64,000 nucleotides of DNA from DATHBD01 sp035296325 (GTDB lineage: Bacteria > Actinomycetota > Actinomycetes > Mycobacteriales > Micromonosporaceae). The stretch spans positions 88,436-152,435 of the forward strand of contig DATHBD010000063.1 in NCBI GenBank assembly GCA_035296325.1. Reading direction: 5' to 3'. Positions 24,041-33,121 of this stretch are shown here, one piece after another; position 1 is the stretch's first letter; every line of letters starts with the position of its first letter. Under the pieces are notes generated by a model, which had not been told where the DNA came from, did no database searches, and worked only from the letters and a program-made list of their open reading frames with translations. A program made the position numbers and the translations under genes.

Positions 24041-25198
24041 TCACACCCGGTCGCTCAGGTCGGAGTCGACCGGCATCCCTCCGGCCACCTCGATCGCGGC
24101 GGCGTACACCTCCAGCAGTTGCCTGGCCACCACCGGCCAGTCGTACACCCCGACCACCTGCCGGGCCTGCGCGGCCAGTTCCACCCGCCGGGCCGGATCG
24201 TCGAGCAGCGACCCCAGCGCCGCGGTCAGCGCGTCCACGTCCCCGGCCGGGAACAGCGCACCGGCCCGGCCACCGCCGAGCACCCGGCGGAACGCGTCGA
24301 GGTCGCTGGCCAGGACCGGCGTGCCGGCGGCCATCGCCTCGGTCAGAATCATGCCGAACGACTCGCCACCGATGTTGGGCGCCACGTAGACGTCCGTACT
24401 GCGCAGCATCCGGGCCTTGTCGATCTCGGACACCTTGCCCAGAAACACCATCCGGTCGCGCACCGCGGCCGGCACCTGGCCGGTCACCTCGGGCACGTCA
24501 CCGGGGCCGGCCACCAGCAGCCGCAGCCCGGGCCGCTCGGCGGCGAGCCTGGTGAATGCGCGGCACAGCACGCCGAAGCCCTTGCGCGGCTCGGTGAAGC
24601 GGCCGAGGAAGCCGACCGCGCCGCCGTCGCCGGGCCAGCCGGGTAACGGCTCGGCGCGGGCGTACCGGGCGACGGCCACGCCGTTGGGAATTTCCCACGC
24701 GCTGCCGCCAAGGTGCTCGACCTGCACCCGACGCGCCAGGTCACTGACGGCGACCCGGCCGGTGATCCGCTCCAGGACGAGCTGCAGCATGCCCTGCGCG
24801 GCGGCCAGGGCGCGTGACCTGGTGATGGCGGTGTGGAAGGTGGCCACCACGGGACCACGGGCGGAGAGCACGGCGAGCATGGACAGGCTCGGCGTCAGCG
24901 GCTCGTGCACATGCAGGACGTCGAACTCCCCCGCAGCCAGCCACCGCCGCACCCGGGTGGCTGAGATCAGCCCGAACGAGACCCGCGCCACCGATCCGTT
25001 GTACGGCACCGGAACCGCGCGGCCGGCCGGCACGACGTACGACGGGCGCGATGCCTCGTCGGCGGAACCCTCATCGGACGGGGCCAGCACACTGACCTCG
25101 TGGCCCAGCGAGATCAGGGTCTCGGCGAGATCGCGCACGTGGAGCTGGACGCCGCCCGGCACGTCGAAGGAGTACGGGCACACGATGCCGACGCGCAC
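24041..25198 (-). CDS. pimA: phosphatidyl-myo-inositol mannosyltransferase PimA
   Basis: This is a 385-residue GT4 glycosyltransferase (GT-B fold) that transfers the first mannose from GDP-mannose to phosphatidylinositol at the inner face of the membrane. The N-terminal MRVGIVCPYSFDVPGGVQLHV loop is diagnostic for PimA. The C-terminal sugar-nucleotide site has VGFLGRFTEPRKGF and the EX7E-type IGGESFGMILTEAMAAGTPV. It lies in the conserved order pgsA-acyltransferase-pimA, 9 nt after the acyltransferase gene. Confidence 0.92.
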   Translation of the reverse strand: MRVGIVCPYSFDVPGGVQLHVRDLAETLISLGHEVSVLAPSDEGSADEASRPSYVVPAGRAVPVPYNGSVARVSFGLISATRVRRWLAAGEFDVLHVHEPLTPSLSMLAVLSARGPVVATFHTAITRSRALAAAQGMLQLVLERITGRVAVSDLARRVQVEHLGGSAWEIPNGVAVARYARAEPLPGWPGDGGAVGFLGRFTEPRKGFGVLCRAFTRLAAERPGLRLLVAGPGDVPEVTGQVPAAVRDRMVFLGKVSEIDKARMLRSTDVYVAPNIGGESFGMILTEAMAAGTPVLASDLDAFRRVLGGGRAGALFPAGDVDALTAALGSLLDDPARRVELAAQARQVVGVYDWPVVARQLLEVYAAAIEVAGGMPVDSDLSDRV

Positions 25199-25207
25199 TC
25201 GGCTCCC

Positions 25208-26176
25208 CTAGCCGCGCGCTGCGCTGCTCGGGCCGGCGGCGGCGCCGCCGGCATCCGCCCGATCGGCGGTGTGGACGCGGCCCGGTGCCCGGTCGTCGAG
25301 CCACAGCCGCTGCAGCATGTGCCAGTCCTGCGGATGCGCCGCGATGCCGAGGGCGAGGGAGTCGGCGACCCGCTGGGTCAGCTCCCGCACCCGGACGTCG
25401 AGCGACCCGGACGCCGGGTCGGGCAGCGCGAGCGGCCCGCGCAGCCGCGCCCGGGCGGTATCAGCGTCGAACCACATGTCCGCCGTGTACAACGGCGCCC
25501 CGGTGCGGATCGCGAGCAGGGCGGGGCCGGCCGGCATCCTGGTCCGCCCGCCGAAGAAGGTCACCTCGACCCCGCGCGCGGACAGGTCCCGGTCGGCCAG
25601 CAGCGGCACGATGGTCCCGGCGGCGAGGCGCTCCGCCAGCACGTCCAGCGGGGCACGGTCACCACCGGTGAGCGGGAGGATCTCCATGCCGAGGCTCCGG
25701 CGAAACGCCAGAAACCGCTCGTACACCCCCTCGGGGCGCAATCGTTCCGCCACCGTGGTGATCGGCCAGCCGGATGCGGCGACCCACGCACCGGCGGCGT
25801 CCCAGTTCCCGGCATGCGGCAGCGCCACGACAGCACCATGGCCGGCGGCGATGTCGGCCTCCAGCGCCGCGCGGCCGTCGAGGTGGAAGCCCGCCAGGAT
25901 CTGCTCGCGGGTCAGGCCGGGCAGCCGGAAGGCCTCCAGCCAGTACCGGGCGTACGAGCGCGTCGCCTGCCGTACCAGCTCGGCGTGCTCGGCGTCGGAG
26001 CGTTCCGGGCCGACGACCCGGCGCAGGTTGTCGGCCAGCCGTTGGGTGCCCCGCCCCGGTCGGCGCGCGGCCCGGTCGGCGACGGCCGCGGCGACCGGCC
26101 AACTGACCGCCCGCGGCACGCCGCGGACCAGCCGCATGCCGGCGGCGTACCCGAACTCGATCAACCGGTCCTTCAC
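25208..26176 (-). CDS. PIM acyltransferase (PatA-like, lauroyl acyltransferase family)
   Basis: This is a 322-residue membrane-associated acyltransferase that likely acylates mannose of phosphatidylinositol mannosides. The HX4D catalytic motif is seen in LPHAGNWDAAG, and VPLLADRDLSARGVEVTFFGG matches the second conserved block of the HtrB/PatA family. The start is GTG 26176, overlapping the pgsA stop (GTGA). Gene order next to pgsA and pimA matches Mycobacterium Rv2611c. The C-terminal 25 residues are low-complexity. Confidence 0.9.
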   Translation of the reverse strand: MKDRLIEFGYAAGMRLVRGVPRAVSWPVAAAVADRAARRPGRGTQRLADNLRRVVGPERSDAEHAELVRQATRSYARYWLEAFRLPGLTREQILAGFHLDGRAALEADIAAGHGAVVALPHAGNWDAAGAWVAASGWPITTVAERLRPEGVYERFLAFRRSLGMEILPLTGGDRAPLDVLAERLAAGTIVPLLADRDLSARGVEVTFFGGRTRMPAGPALLAIRTGAPLYTADMWFDADTARARLRGPLALPDPASGSLDVRVRELTQRVADSLALGIAAHPQDWHMLQRLWLDDRAPGRVHTADRADAGGAAAGPSSAARG

Positions 26177-26793
26177 GGGGTGGCACCGCGTTCCGCCTGG
26201 CGGTACACGTGCAGCATCCGCTGGCCGACCGTGATCAGCGACAACGCGGCAAGCACCCAGAGGGTGATCTCCAGGGCGTACGGCACGCCGACACCGTGCA
26301 GCAGCCCGCCGATGCCGATCATGACCAGGCGCTCCGGTCGCTCGGCGATGCCCACGTTGGCGGTCAGCCCGAGACCCTCGGCCCGCGCCTTGACGTAGGA
26401 GACGACCTGGCCCAGCACCAGGCACAGCAGCGCGGCGACGGCACCGCTGCGGTGCCCGTGCACGGCGAGCCAGTAGGCCACCGAGCCGAAGATCGCGCCG
26501 TCCGCGATGCGGTCCATCGTGGAGTCCAGGAATGCGCCGAAGGGCCGCTCGCGACCCAGCGCCCGCGCCATCGTGCCGTCAAGCATGTCGGTGAGGGCAC
26601 TCAGCGTCACAATGATCAACGCCGTGATGAAGTGGCCGCGCGCACCGAAGCCGATCGCGCCGACGAGCACCCCGATCGTGCCGGCGATCGTCACAGCGTC
26701 CGGCGAAACGCCGACGCGGAGCAGCGCCCGGGCTGTGGGTTCGACCACCCACGCCAGCCCGGCGCGGGCGGCAACACTGAAGATCTTCGCCAT
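26173..26793 (-). CDS. pgsA: phosphatidylinositol phosphate synthase (CDP-alcohol phosphotransferase)
   Basis: This 206-residue integral membrane enzyme joins CDP-diacylglycerol and inositol phosphate, the first step toward PI and PIMs. The CDP-alcohol phosphotransferase signature is complete (DG-x2-AR-x8-G-x3-D-x3-D, in LDGTMARALGRERPFGAF followed by LDSTMD), within about six helices. ATG 26793 with GGGAG upstream is preferred over an in-frame GTG further out. It is the first gene of the PIM operon and divergent from the EF-G paralogue. Confidence 0.92.
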   Translation of the reverse strand: MAKIFSVAARAGLAWVVEPTARALLRVGVSPDAVTIAGTIGVLVGAIGFGARGHFITALIIVTLSALTDMLDGTMARALGRERPFGAFLDSTMDRIADGAIFGSVAYWLAVHGHRSGAVAALLCLVLGQVVSYVKARAEGLGLTANVGIAERPERLVMIGIGGLLHGVGVPYALEITLWVLAALSLITVGQRMLHVYRQAERGATP

Positions 26794-26981
26794 GGCGCTC
26801 CCACCATAGCGACGTGGCGGCCGCAACGGTGCACCGCCACGGCGGCGACGCGGTGAGCGCCGGGCGGCACCGACGATGGGTTCACCGACGAGGCACGCGT
26901 CAGGGTTGTGTCGGTGCTGTCTGGGGTGTGGGATCGATGTGGGAGCCTCAACGGTGCTCGGTGGGTGATCGGAGGCACGTG

Positions 26982-29144
26982 ATGGCGCAGAAACACCAGG
27001 AAAAGGGGCTCACCGGTGCCGCACCGGTGGTGGACGGCCCCGGCAGGGTCCGCAACGTGGTGCTGGTCGGGCACTCCGGCGCGGGCAAGACGACGCTGGT
27101 CGAGGCACTGCTCGCCGCCAGCGGCACCATCCCGCGCGCCGGCGCGGTCCCGGACGGCACCACGGTGTGCGACTGGGACCCGTCCGCGGTGCGTCAGCAG
27201 CGCTCGGTTGCCCTGGCATGCGCGCCGCTGACGTACCGGGACATCAAGGTCAATCTGCTGGACACGCCGGGCTACGCCGACTTCGTGGGTGAACTGCGCG
27301 CCGGGCTGCGCGCCGCCGACGCCGCGCTCTTCGTGGTCTCCGCCGTGGACGGGATGGACGCCGCCACCGCGTCGCTGTGGGAGGAGTGCGCCGCACTGGA
27401 CCTGCCCCGCGCGGTCGCCGTCACCCGGCTGGACCACGCCCGGGCCGACTTCGACGAGACCGTCGCGCTGTGCCAGCGCGTCTTCGGCGACAACGTCCTC
27501 CCGCTGTACCTGCCGATGCACGGGGCGGACCGGGTGAGTGTGCAGGGGCTGATCGGGCTGATCACCCAGCGGGTGTTCGACTACTCCGCGGGCTTCCCGC
27601 CGGCGGTACAGGAGCCGGACGCCGAGCACCTGCCGGCCATCGAGGAAGCCCGTAACGAGTTGCTCGAAGGCATCATCGCCGAGAGCGAGGACGAGTCGCT
27701 GATGGACCGCTACCTCTCCGGCGAGGAGATCGAAACCTCGCTGATCATCGACGACCTGGAGAAGGCGGTGGCCCGCGGGCACTTCTACCCGGTCGTCGGC
27801 GTCTGCGCGGTCACCGGCCTGGGGCTCGACGCGCTGCTGGAGGTGCTCACCAGCGCCTTCCCCTCCCCGCCGGAGCACACCCTGCCGGCGGTCACGTTCC
27901 TGGACGGGTCGCCGCACGAGCCGTTGACCTGCGACCGGGACGGGCCCCTGGTCGCCGAAGTGGTCAAGACCACGATCGATCCCTACGTCGGGCGGGTCTC
28001 GCTGGTCCGGGTCTTCTCCGGCACCCTGCGCCCCGACCAGCCGGTGCACGTCGCGGGCCACGGCATGGCCGAACGCGGACACCCCGACCACGACGCCGAC
28101 GAGCGGTTCTCGCACCTGTACTCGCCACTCGGCGCCGCACTGCGCGAGGTGCCGTTCTGCGTCGCCGGTGACATCTGCGCGGTGACCAAGTCGGCCACCG
28201 CGGAGACCGGGGACACCATTTCGGCCCGCGAGACGCCGCTGCTGGTGGCGCCGTGGGAGATGCCCGAGCCGCTGCTGCCGGTCGCGATCGTGGCGAAGAC
28301 CCGCTCCGACGAGGACGCCATGGCCAAGAATCTGGGGCGCCTGGTGGCCGGCGACCCCACGATGCGCCTGGAGCGAAATCCGGAGACCCACCAGCTCGTC
28401 CTGTGGTGCATGGGCGAGGCGCACGCCGACGTCGTCCTGGACCGGCTGCGGGCCGGTGGGGTCGAGCTCGACACCGAGCCGGTACGGGTGCCGCTGCGCG
28501 AGACGTTCGCGGTCAAGGGCAAGGGGCACGGCCGTCACGTCAAGCAGTCCGGCGGGCACGGCCAGTACGCCGTGTGCGACATCGAGGTCGAGCCGCTCGA
28601 CCGCGGAGCGGGCTTCGAGTTCGTGGACCGGGTGGTCGGCGGCGCGGTGCCGCACAACTACGTCCCCTCGGTGGAGAAGGGGGTCCGGGCCCAGATGGAC
28701 CGGGGCATCATCGCCGGGCACCCGATCGTGGACATCCGGGTGACCCTGGTCGACGGCAAGGCCCACTCGGTGGACTCCTCCGACGCCGCGTTCACCACGG
28801 CCGGCAGCCTCGCGCTGCGTGACGCCGCCAGCCACGGGCAGCTCACCCTGCTGGAGCCGGTGGACGACGTGGTCATCCGGGTGCCCGACCAGTCCGTCGG
28901 CGCGGTGATGAGCGACCTGTCCAGCCGGCGCGCACGGGTGCTCGGCACCGAACCGGACCCGGCTGCCGCCGAGCGGACGCTCGTCCGCGCCGAGGTTCCG
29001 GCCACCGAACTGGTGCGCTACGCCGTCGAGCTGCGCGCCATAACGTCAGGTGCCGGTACCTTCCGCCGGGCCGCACTGCGCTACGACCCGATGCCGGCCC
29101 ACCTCGCCGAACAGGTCCGCAAGGAGCACAGCTCCCGCGGCTGA
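26982..29144 (+). CDS. fusA2: EF-G2-type translation factor paralogue
   Basis: This is a 720-residue EF-G-like GTPase resembling the non-essential FusA2 (Rv0120c) of mycobacteria rather than the main EF-G. The P-loop is GHSGAGKT (30-37). The G3 motif reads DTPGY (94-98) instead of DTPGH, replacing the catalytic histidine with tyrosine. G4 reads TRLD (148-151) instead of NKxD. Domains II-V follow, including KSGGHGQY-like KQSGGHGQYAVCDIEVEP in domain IV. GGAGG lies 6 nt upstream of ATG 26982. GTP turnover is probably slow or altered; the role is unknown. Confidence 0.9.
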   Translation: MAQKHQEKGLTGAAPVVDGPGRVRNVVLVGHSGAGKTTLVEALLAASGTIPRAGAVPDGTTVCDWDPSAVRQQRSVALACAPLTYRDIKVNLLDTPGYADFVGELRAGLRAADAALFVVSAVDGMDAATASLWEECAALDLPRAVAVTRLDHARADFDETVALCQRVFGDNVLPLYLPMHGADRVSVQGLIGLITQRVFDYSAGFPPAVQEPDAEHLPAIEEARNELLEGIIAESEDESLMDRYLSGEEIETSLIIDDLEKAVARGHFYPVVGVCAVTGLGLDALLEVLTSAFPSPPEHTLPAVTFLDGSPHEPLTCDRDGPLVAEVVKTTIDPYVGRVSLVRVFSGTLRPDQPVHVAGHGMAERGHPDHDADERFSHLYSPLGAALREVPFCVAGDICAVTKSATAETGDTISARETPLLVAPWEMPEPLLPVAIVAKTRSDEDAMAKNLGRLVAGDPTMRLERNPETHQLVLWCMGEAHADVVLDRLRAGGVELDTEPVRVPLRETFAVKGKGHGRHVKQSGGHGQYAVCDIEVEPLDRGAGFEFVDRVVGGAVPHNYVPSVEKGVRAQMDRGIIAGHPIVDIRVTLVDGKAHSVDSSDAAFTTAGSLALRDAASHGQLTLLEPVDDVVIRVPDQSVGAVMSDLSSRRARVLGTEPDPAAAERTLVRAEVPATELVRYAVELRAITSGAGTFRRAALRYDPMPAHLAEQVRKEHSSRG

Positions 29145-29166
29145 CCGGCGGCTCCGGGAGCCGGTC

Positions 29167-29208
29167 GTGCGGTGCCGGTGGGAGTCTCCTCCCGGGCCGG
29201 CACCGCAC
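29167..29208 (+). terminator. hairpin between convergent fusA2 and glycosidase genes
   Basis: A perfect 12-bp inverted repeat, GTGCGGTGCCGG / CCGGCACCGCAC, encloses a further GGGAG/CTCCC pairing in the loop. It lies in the 86-nt gap between convergent genes. Confidence 0.6.
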
Positions 29209-29230
29209 GGCGGCCAGCCGGCTGTGGCGG

Positions 29231-31177
29231 TCAGCCGGGCGGGGCGAGGTTGGTCATCCGGAGGACCCGGACCCCGAAGGGCGGCAGGTCCACCGCGTCG
29301 ATGGGCTCGCCGGTGTGCAGGTCGACGAGGTCCGATGCGGCGTAGCTGCGTGGTGTGATGGTGAGTGGGCTGGCGCTCTGGCTCACCAGCCAGACGAAGC
29401 GGACCCCGTCCTCGCGGTCCAGGCAGTCGACCAGCACCCGCGGGTCGTCCACCTCGATCGGCACGGTGACGCCCGCCTCGCGGGCCAACGCCGCGTACAG
29501 CCGCCAGGTCTGTTCCGGGTTGACGTGGGCGGTGGCCGCCGCCATCGCCTCGATCGGGTACGTACACAGGATGATGGCGCCGGTACCGACCCGGCGGCGC
29601 AGCAGTGCCGGTCGGCCCTCCCCGTCGGTCGCGAGGACCTCCGCGTCGACCGCCTCGACCGGCAGGTACGCGCGGAGGTTGGCGTTGCCGCCGGCGGTGA
29701 ACTCCACCGTCTCGCCGGCCTTGAGCCCACCGAAGTCGACGTCGAGGGTCCACCGGATCCGGTCCGCCGCGATCGGGTCGACCATCCCGTACCGCAGCAG
29801 GTGGCGGACGCCGAAGATGTCGTTCAGACCCGCGTACCAGGGGCCCCGCTGGTTGTCCGTGCCGCCCGGCGAGTACGACACGTACACCGTCGCGCCGTCG
29901 GCGGCGAGCCGCTCCAGCCGGCGCCAGCCCGGCCCGGTCAGCTGCTTGCACGACGGCACCAGGTAGAGGCGGCAGTCGTCGCCGATGCCGGCGCTCTCCC
30001 GGATGAACCCGGCCGGCGTGCCGGCCTCGCGGGCGGCGAGGTAGGCCTGCTCCAGACCGGCCAGGGCGGTCTCCTGGTCGCGTGGGTCGGTGAACGGAAA
30101 TTCGCTGTCCACGTGGGCCGGGACCACGATGCCGACGTCGGTCGGCGCGCGCTCACAGCGGTGCGGCTCGACGGCGGCCAGGACCGACGCGAACGCGGCC
30201 ATCTCGCGGAGCGAGTCCTTCGGTGCACCGCGGGAGTCGGTCACGCCGAAGTGCAGTTCGAACGGGTGGTGACTGTACGGCGGCTCATCGATCAGGTCGT
30301 CGAAGTCGGTGTTGTTCCAGGCGACCCAGCCGGTCGAGCCACCGAGCAGCGAGTTGTGCAGGACCTGGCGGTAGTACGCGCCGAGGTGGTCGTCGGAGAT
30401 GAAGTCCGACGAGGCACCGAACTCCTCCAGTACCACCGGAAGGCCGAAGCTGGTTGCGAGGTCGCACACGAAACCGGTCCGCAGATGCAGCCGGACCGGG
30501 TCGGTGCCCATCGGGTAGATGTGCGGCCCCACCCAGTCGATCAGCGGCGTGAGCTCGCGCAGCCGGTACCCGCTGGAGACACCGCTGAGTTCGACGGTCC
30601 ACGCCCCGTCGCCCAGCGAGATGGGTTGGGTGGCGCCCCCGGCGCGCAGGCCCTGGACCACCAACTGCGCCCAGGTCGTGACGCTCTCCACCGTGCCGGT
30701 ACCGCCGTAGATCGGCATCTCGTTGGTGACGATCCACGCCACGACCGCCGGGTGCCCGGCAAACCGCCGGGCCACCTGCTCGCCGAACCACGCCTGCCGG
30801 CCCACCATCCACACGTCGGTGTACAGGTCGCGGCCACCGCGCCACGGCGGGTCCCAGTTCTCGCCGGACATGTGCCCGACGATGAGCGTGGGGATCGTCC
30901 CCAGCCCGGCGGCGGTGTGCAGGTCCAGGAAATCGCCGAACCGGTCCAGTAACGTCTCGTCCACCGCGTCGGGGGTCGGCATGAAGTCCGGCCAGTAGAA
31001 GAACGACCTGGTCAGGGTCAGTCCGTGGTCGGACAGGACCTGGAGTTCTTCGGCCACGGTGGCCGCGTCGTACTGCACCCACATCCGTGGGCCGCCCACC
31101 CGGGACCAGAAGTTCACGCCCAGCCACGGGATGTTGGCGCCGGACTCCGGCGTCAGGGAAACCAGGTTTCGCCGCAC
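29231..31177 (-). CDS. GH5-like glycoside hydrolase (mannosidase/mannanase type)
   Basis: This is a 648-residue protein without a signal peptide. The N-terminal TIM barrel resembles clan GH-A: WLGVNFW start, catalytic acid/base in WIVTNEMP (about Glu153) and nucleophile in VVLEEFGASSD (about Glu252). The second half resembles a glutamine-amidotransferase-like domain plus a beta domain, as in beta-galactosidase/mannosidase-like enzymes. I chose GTG 31177 because AAGGAG sits 7 nt upstream; the TTG two codons earlier is too close to it. A cytoplasmic enzyme for manno- or gluco-oligosaccharides is inferred. No sugar transporter is adjacent. Confidence 0.82.
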   Translation of the reverse strand: MRRNLVSLTPESGANIPWLGVNFWSRVGGPRMWVQYDAATVAEELQVLSDHGLTLTRSFFYWPDFMPTPDAVDETLLDRFGDFLDLHTAAGLGTIPTLIVGHMSGENWDPPWRGGRDLYTDVWMVGRQAWFGEQVARRFAGHPAVVAWIVTNEMPIYGGTGTVESVTTWAQLVVQGLRAGGATQPISLGDGAWTVELSGVSSGYRLRELTPLIDWVGPHIYPMGTDPVRLHLRTGFVCDLATSFGLPVVLEEFGASSDFISDDHLGAYYRQVLHNSLLGGSTGWVAWNNTDFDDLIDEPPYSHHPFELHFGVTDSRGAPKDSLREMAAFASVLAAVEPHRCERAPTDVGIVVPAHVDSEFPFTDPRDQETALAGLEQAYLAAREAGTPAGFIRESAGIGDDCRLYLVPSCKQLTGPGWRRLERLAADGATVYVSYSPGGTDNQRGPWYAGLNDIFGVRHLLRYGMVDPIAADRIRWTLDVDFGGLKAGETVEFTAGGNANLRAYLPVEAVDAEVLATDGEGRPALLRRRVGTGAIILCTYPIEAMAAATAHVNPEQTWRLYAALAREAGVTVPIEVDDPRVLVDCLDREDGVRFVWLVSQSASPLTITPRSYAASDLVDLHTGEPIDAVDLPPFGVRVLRMTNLAPPG

Positions 31178-31238
31178 TCGCAAGCTCCTTCACATCCCCG
31201 CGCCCGCGGACGCGGCCGATGAAAGGATCAGAGCACCG

Positions 31239-31246
31239 AACCGGTT
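31239..31246 (-). promoter_or_regulatory. AACCGGTT palindrome upstream of the glycosidase
   Basis: A perfect 8-bp palindrome with a central CG lies about 62 nt upstream of the glycosidase start. LacI-family sugar repressors often bind such CG-centred palindromes, but the site is short and no lacI gene is adjacent. Confidence 0.25.
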
Positions 31247-31390
31247 AAGTTGTCAACGACCACCTTGGATATCTGGCCAACGCGGGCACCCCGACGGGGG
31301 TCTCGGCGAGCTGCGGGCCCGACGAGGAGAGCGGGCCGAGGGCCTTCCCGCGTACCGTGTGAGGCGGCGGTCCCGGGTGTGGAGGTCGGC

Positions 31391-32566
31391 GTGAACGAGC
31401 ACATCGGTGAGCGGGTTCGATACTGGCGCCGCCGCAGGGGCGGCATGAGTCAGCGCACACTCGCCGGGCTGGCCGGCGTGAGCCAGGGGTTCATTTCGCA
31501 GGTGGAGACCGGCGTGCAGTCGATTGATCGGCGCTCCACGCTGGTCGCCCTGGCCGCGGCGCTCCAGATCACCGTTGCCGATCTGATCGGTGAGCCCGGT
31601 GATCCCACCGATCCCAACCGGGCTCAGGCCGCACGCTCCGTGCCCGACATCCGGCTCGCGCTCGCAGAGGTCGATGCCCAGGACGCCGGGCCGGCATCAC
31701 GAAGCCAGGACGAGGTTCGCGCGGTCCTGGCACAGGCGGACGCGTTCCGGGTCGCCTGTGACTACGCCCGGAGCGGGCCCATCCTCCCCGGACTGCTCCG
31801 AGACGCCGCCTCGCACGAACCGGCACTCCGCGGCGAGGTCCTGCACCAGGTCGCGACGTTCCTACGGTCGGTCGGCTATCGCGACCTTGCCTGGCGCGCG
31901 TCGGATATGGCGCTGTCGGCCGCTCGGGAAGCGGAGGACATGACGCTGCTCGGTGCGGTCCAGTTTGCGCGCCTCAAGTGCCTCCCCCCGGAGGCGTCCG
32001 GAGTCATCGCCCGCCAGGCCAGGCGGACATACGAGGAGCTTCAACCGCACACCGCTGACCCGGGGGTGCGGCGGGGTTACGGCGCGCTGCATCTCATGGC
32101 AGCCTTCGTCGAGGCGTCCGCGAATGACACTGGCAACATCCAGGCGCACCTTGACGAGGCGCGGGCGGAGGCGGACACGCTCGGAGAGCCGGCGTACGCC
32201 GGTGGGCTGACCATGGCATTCGGGCCGACCAACGTCGGGCTCTGGGCGATGGGCTCGGCGCTGGAGCTTGCAGAGCACCATCGGGTGGTCGAGATTGCCA
32301 AGACCGTTGACCCGGACGGCGTCCCCAACGCCAACCGGCAATCCACGTACTGGCTCGACTACGGCCGGGCGCTGGCGCATCTCGGTCGCGACCACGAAGC
32401 CATCGGTGCGTTGGCGCGGGCTGAGAGCAAGGCTCCACAGCACGTCAAGATGCTGCCCGCCGCTCGGAGCACCGTCGCCTCGATGATCGGGCGGGCCCGA
32501 CACAGAGCGGTCGCTGATGACCTACGCAGACTGGCGGACAAAATGGGCCTGGCCAGCACCGGATAA
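31391..32566 (+). CDS. XRE-family regulator with TPR-like C-terminal domain
   Basis: This is a 391-residue protein. Residues 1-65 form an XRE helix-turn-helix (GERVRYWRRRRGGMSQRTLAGLAGVSQGFISQVETGVQSIDRRSTL as seen in parts, then LADLIGEP-like VADLIGEP). The rest is helical and TPR-like, as in actinobacterial regulators that bind peptides or partner proteins. GTG 31391 has GGAGGT just upstream. A hairpin follows, then two tiny ORFs on the same strand that may be its partners. Base composition looks a little less extreme than in neighbouring core genes, suggesting an accessory locus. Confidence 0.85.
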   Translation: MNEHIGERVRYWRRRRGGMSQRTLAGLAGVSQGFISQVETGVQSIDRRSTLVALAAALQITVADLIGEPGDPTDPNRAQAARSVPDIRLALAEVDAQDAGPASRSQDEVRAVLAQADAFRVACDYARSGPILPGLLRDAASHEPALRGEVLHQVATFLRSVGYRDLAWRASDMALSAAREAEDMTLLGAVQFARLKCLPPEASGVIARQARRTYEELQPHTADPGVRRGYGALHLMAAFVEASANDTGNIQAHLDEARAEADTLGEPAYAGGLTMAFGPTNVGLWAMGSALELAEHHRVVEIAKTVDPDGVPNANRQSTYWLDYGRALAHLGRDHEAIGALARAESKAPQHVKMLPAARSTVASMIGRARHRAVADDLRRLADKMGLASTG

Positions 32567-32613
32567 GCAGCGGTAATCATCGCGTCACCTTCGGCCACAT
32601 AGCGTTCCCGGCA

Positions 32614-32657
32614 GCACGGCGGGTCGACCGATCCGCTCCAGACCTGGCCCGCCGTGC
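32614..32657 (+). terminator. hairpin after the XRE-TPR gene
   Basis: A perfect 10-bp inverted repeat (GCACGGCGGG / CCCGCCGTGC) with a 24-nt loop is followed by CTTT. It lies between the regulator stop and the first tiny ORF and may attenuate or end transcription there. Confidence 0.45.
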
Positions 32658-32678
32658 CTTTCGAGACCGGGAGGCGCC

Positions 32679-32843
32679 ATGCGGCCATTGGTTCACTATC
32701 CCCGCGAAGCGCGCTGGTGGCGTCGGCAGCGATGTGTGTGCGGGATGCTGCTGTGGCGCTGCCCTGATTGGCGGGAGACCCTGACGCACCAACGCGCCGC
32801 TTCCCAGGTACTCGGCGGCCCGTACGTGCCGGGTTCCCGATGA
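32679..32843 (+). CDS. tiny Trp/Arg/Cys-containing protein (54 aa), unknown
   Basis: This is a 54-residue ORF beginning MRPLVHYPREARWWRRQ. It has cysteines in RCVCG and WRC and ends GGPYVPGSR. GGGAGG lies 5 nt upstream of ATG 32679, and its TGA overlaps the ATG of the next ORF (ATGA), which argues that it is translated. It follows an XRE-TPR regulator. I do not recognise the family; a small metal-binding or regulator-partner protein is possible. Confidence 0.55.
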   Translation: MRPLVHYPREARWWRRQRCVCGMLLWRCPDWRETLTHQRAASQVLGGPYVPGSR

Positions 32844-33121
32844 TCCGCTACCGCCGGGAATCAGCGGAATCCCCGTACCACCCGCCGTCGCCCGGTTTTC
32901 ACATGCCGATGACGCCGACGTGGGACTGCTCCGGATGCACGGGGCCGTGGCCATGCGAGACCAAGCGCCGGCAGCTCGTCGCCGAATACACCGATGCCCC
33001 GATGTCGCTCTACCTGATGATGGCGATGCGACTTACCGACGCGTCCGGCGATCTGCCACGCGTCCCGGCCGGCGAGCTGTACGCCAGATTCCTGGGTTGG
33101 GTCCGGGATGCCCGCAGGTAG
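32840..33121 (+). CDS. small cysteine-motif protein (93 aa), unknown
   Basis: This is a 93-residue ORF coupled to the previous one by a 4-nt ATGA overlap. The centre carries TWDCSGCTGPWPCETKR, a CxxCx4C cluster resembling short cysteine motifs in small actinobacterial proteins next to XRE regulators. The C-terminal half is helical (MSLYLMMAMRLTDASG...). Internal ATG codons at HMPM could be alternative starts. The stop codon lies inside a long palindrome shared with the convergent HIT gene. Function is unknown. Confidence 0.65.
   Translation: MIRYRRESAESPYHPPSPGFHMPMTPTWDCSGCTGPWPCETKRRQLVAEYTDAPMSLYLMMAMRLTDASGDLPRVPAGELYARFLGWVRDARR

Noticed and set aside
21044..26793. A specialised metabolite cluster around pdxS, pimA and the acyltransferase
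   Set aside because: The gene order is the normal actinobacterial housekeeping arrangement for PLP synthase and phosphatidylinositol mannosides.
26691..28835. A 714-codon reverse-strand frame opposite the EF-G paralogue
   Set aside because: It is a shadow: no family motifs, and the plus strand encodes a full-length, motif-complete protein.
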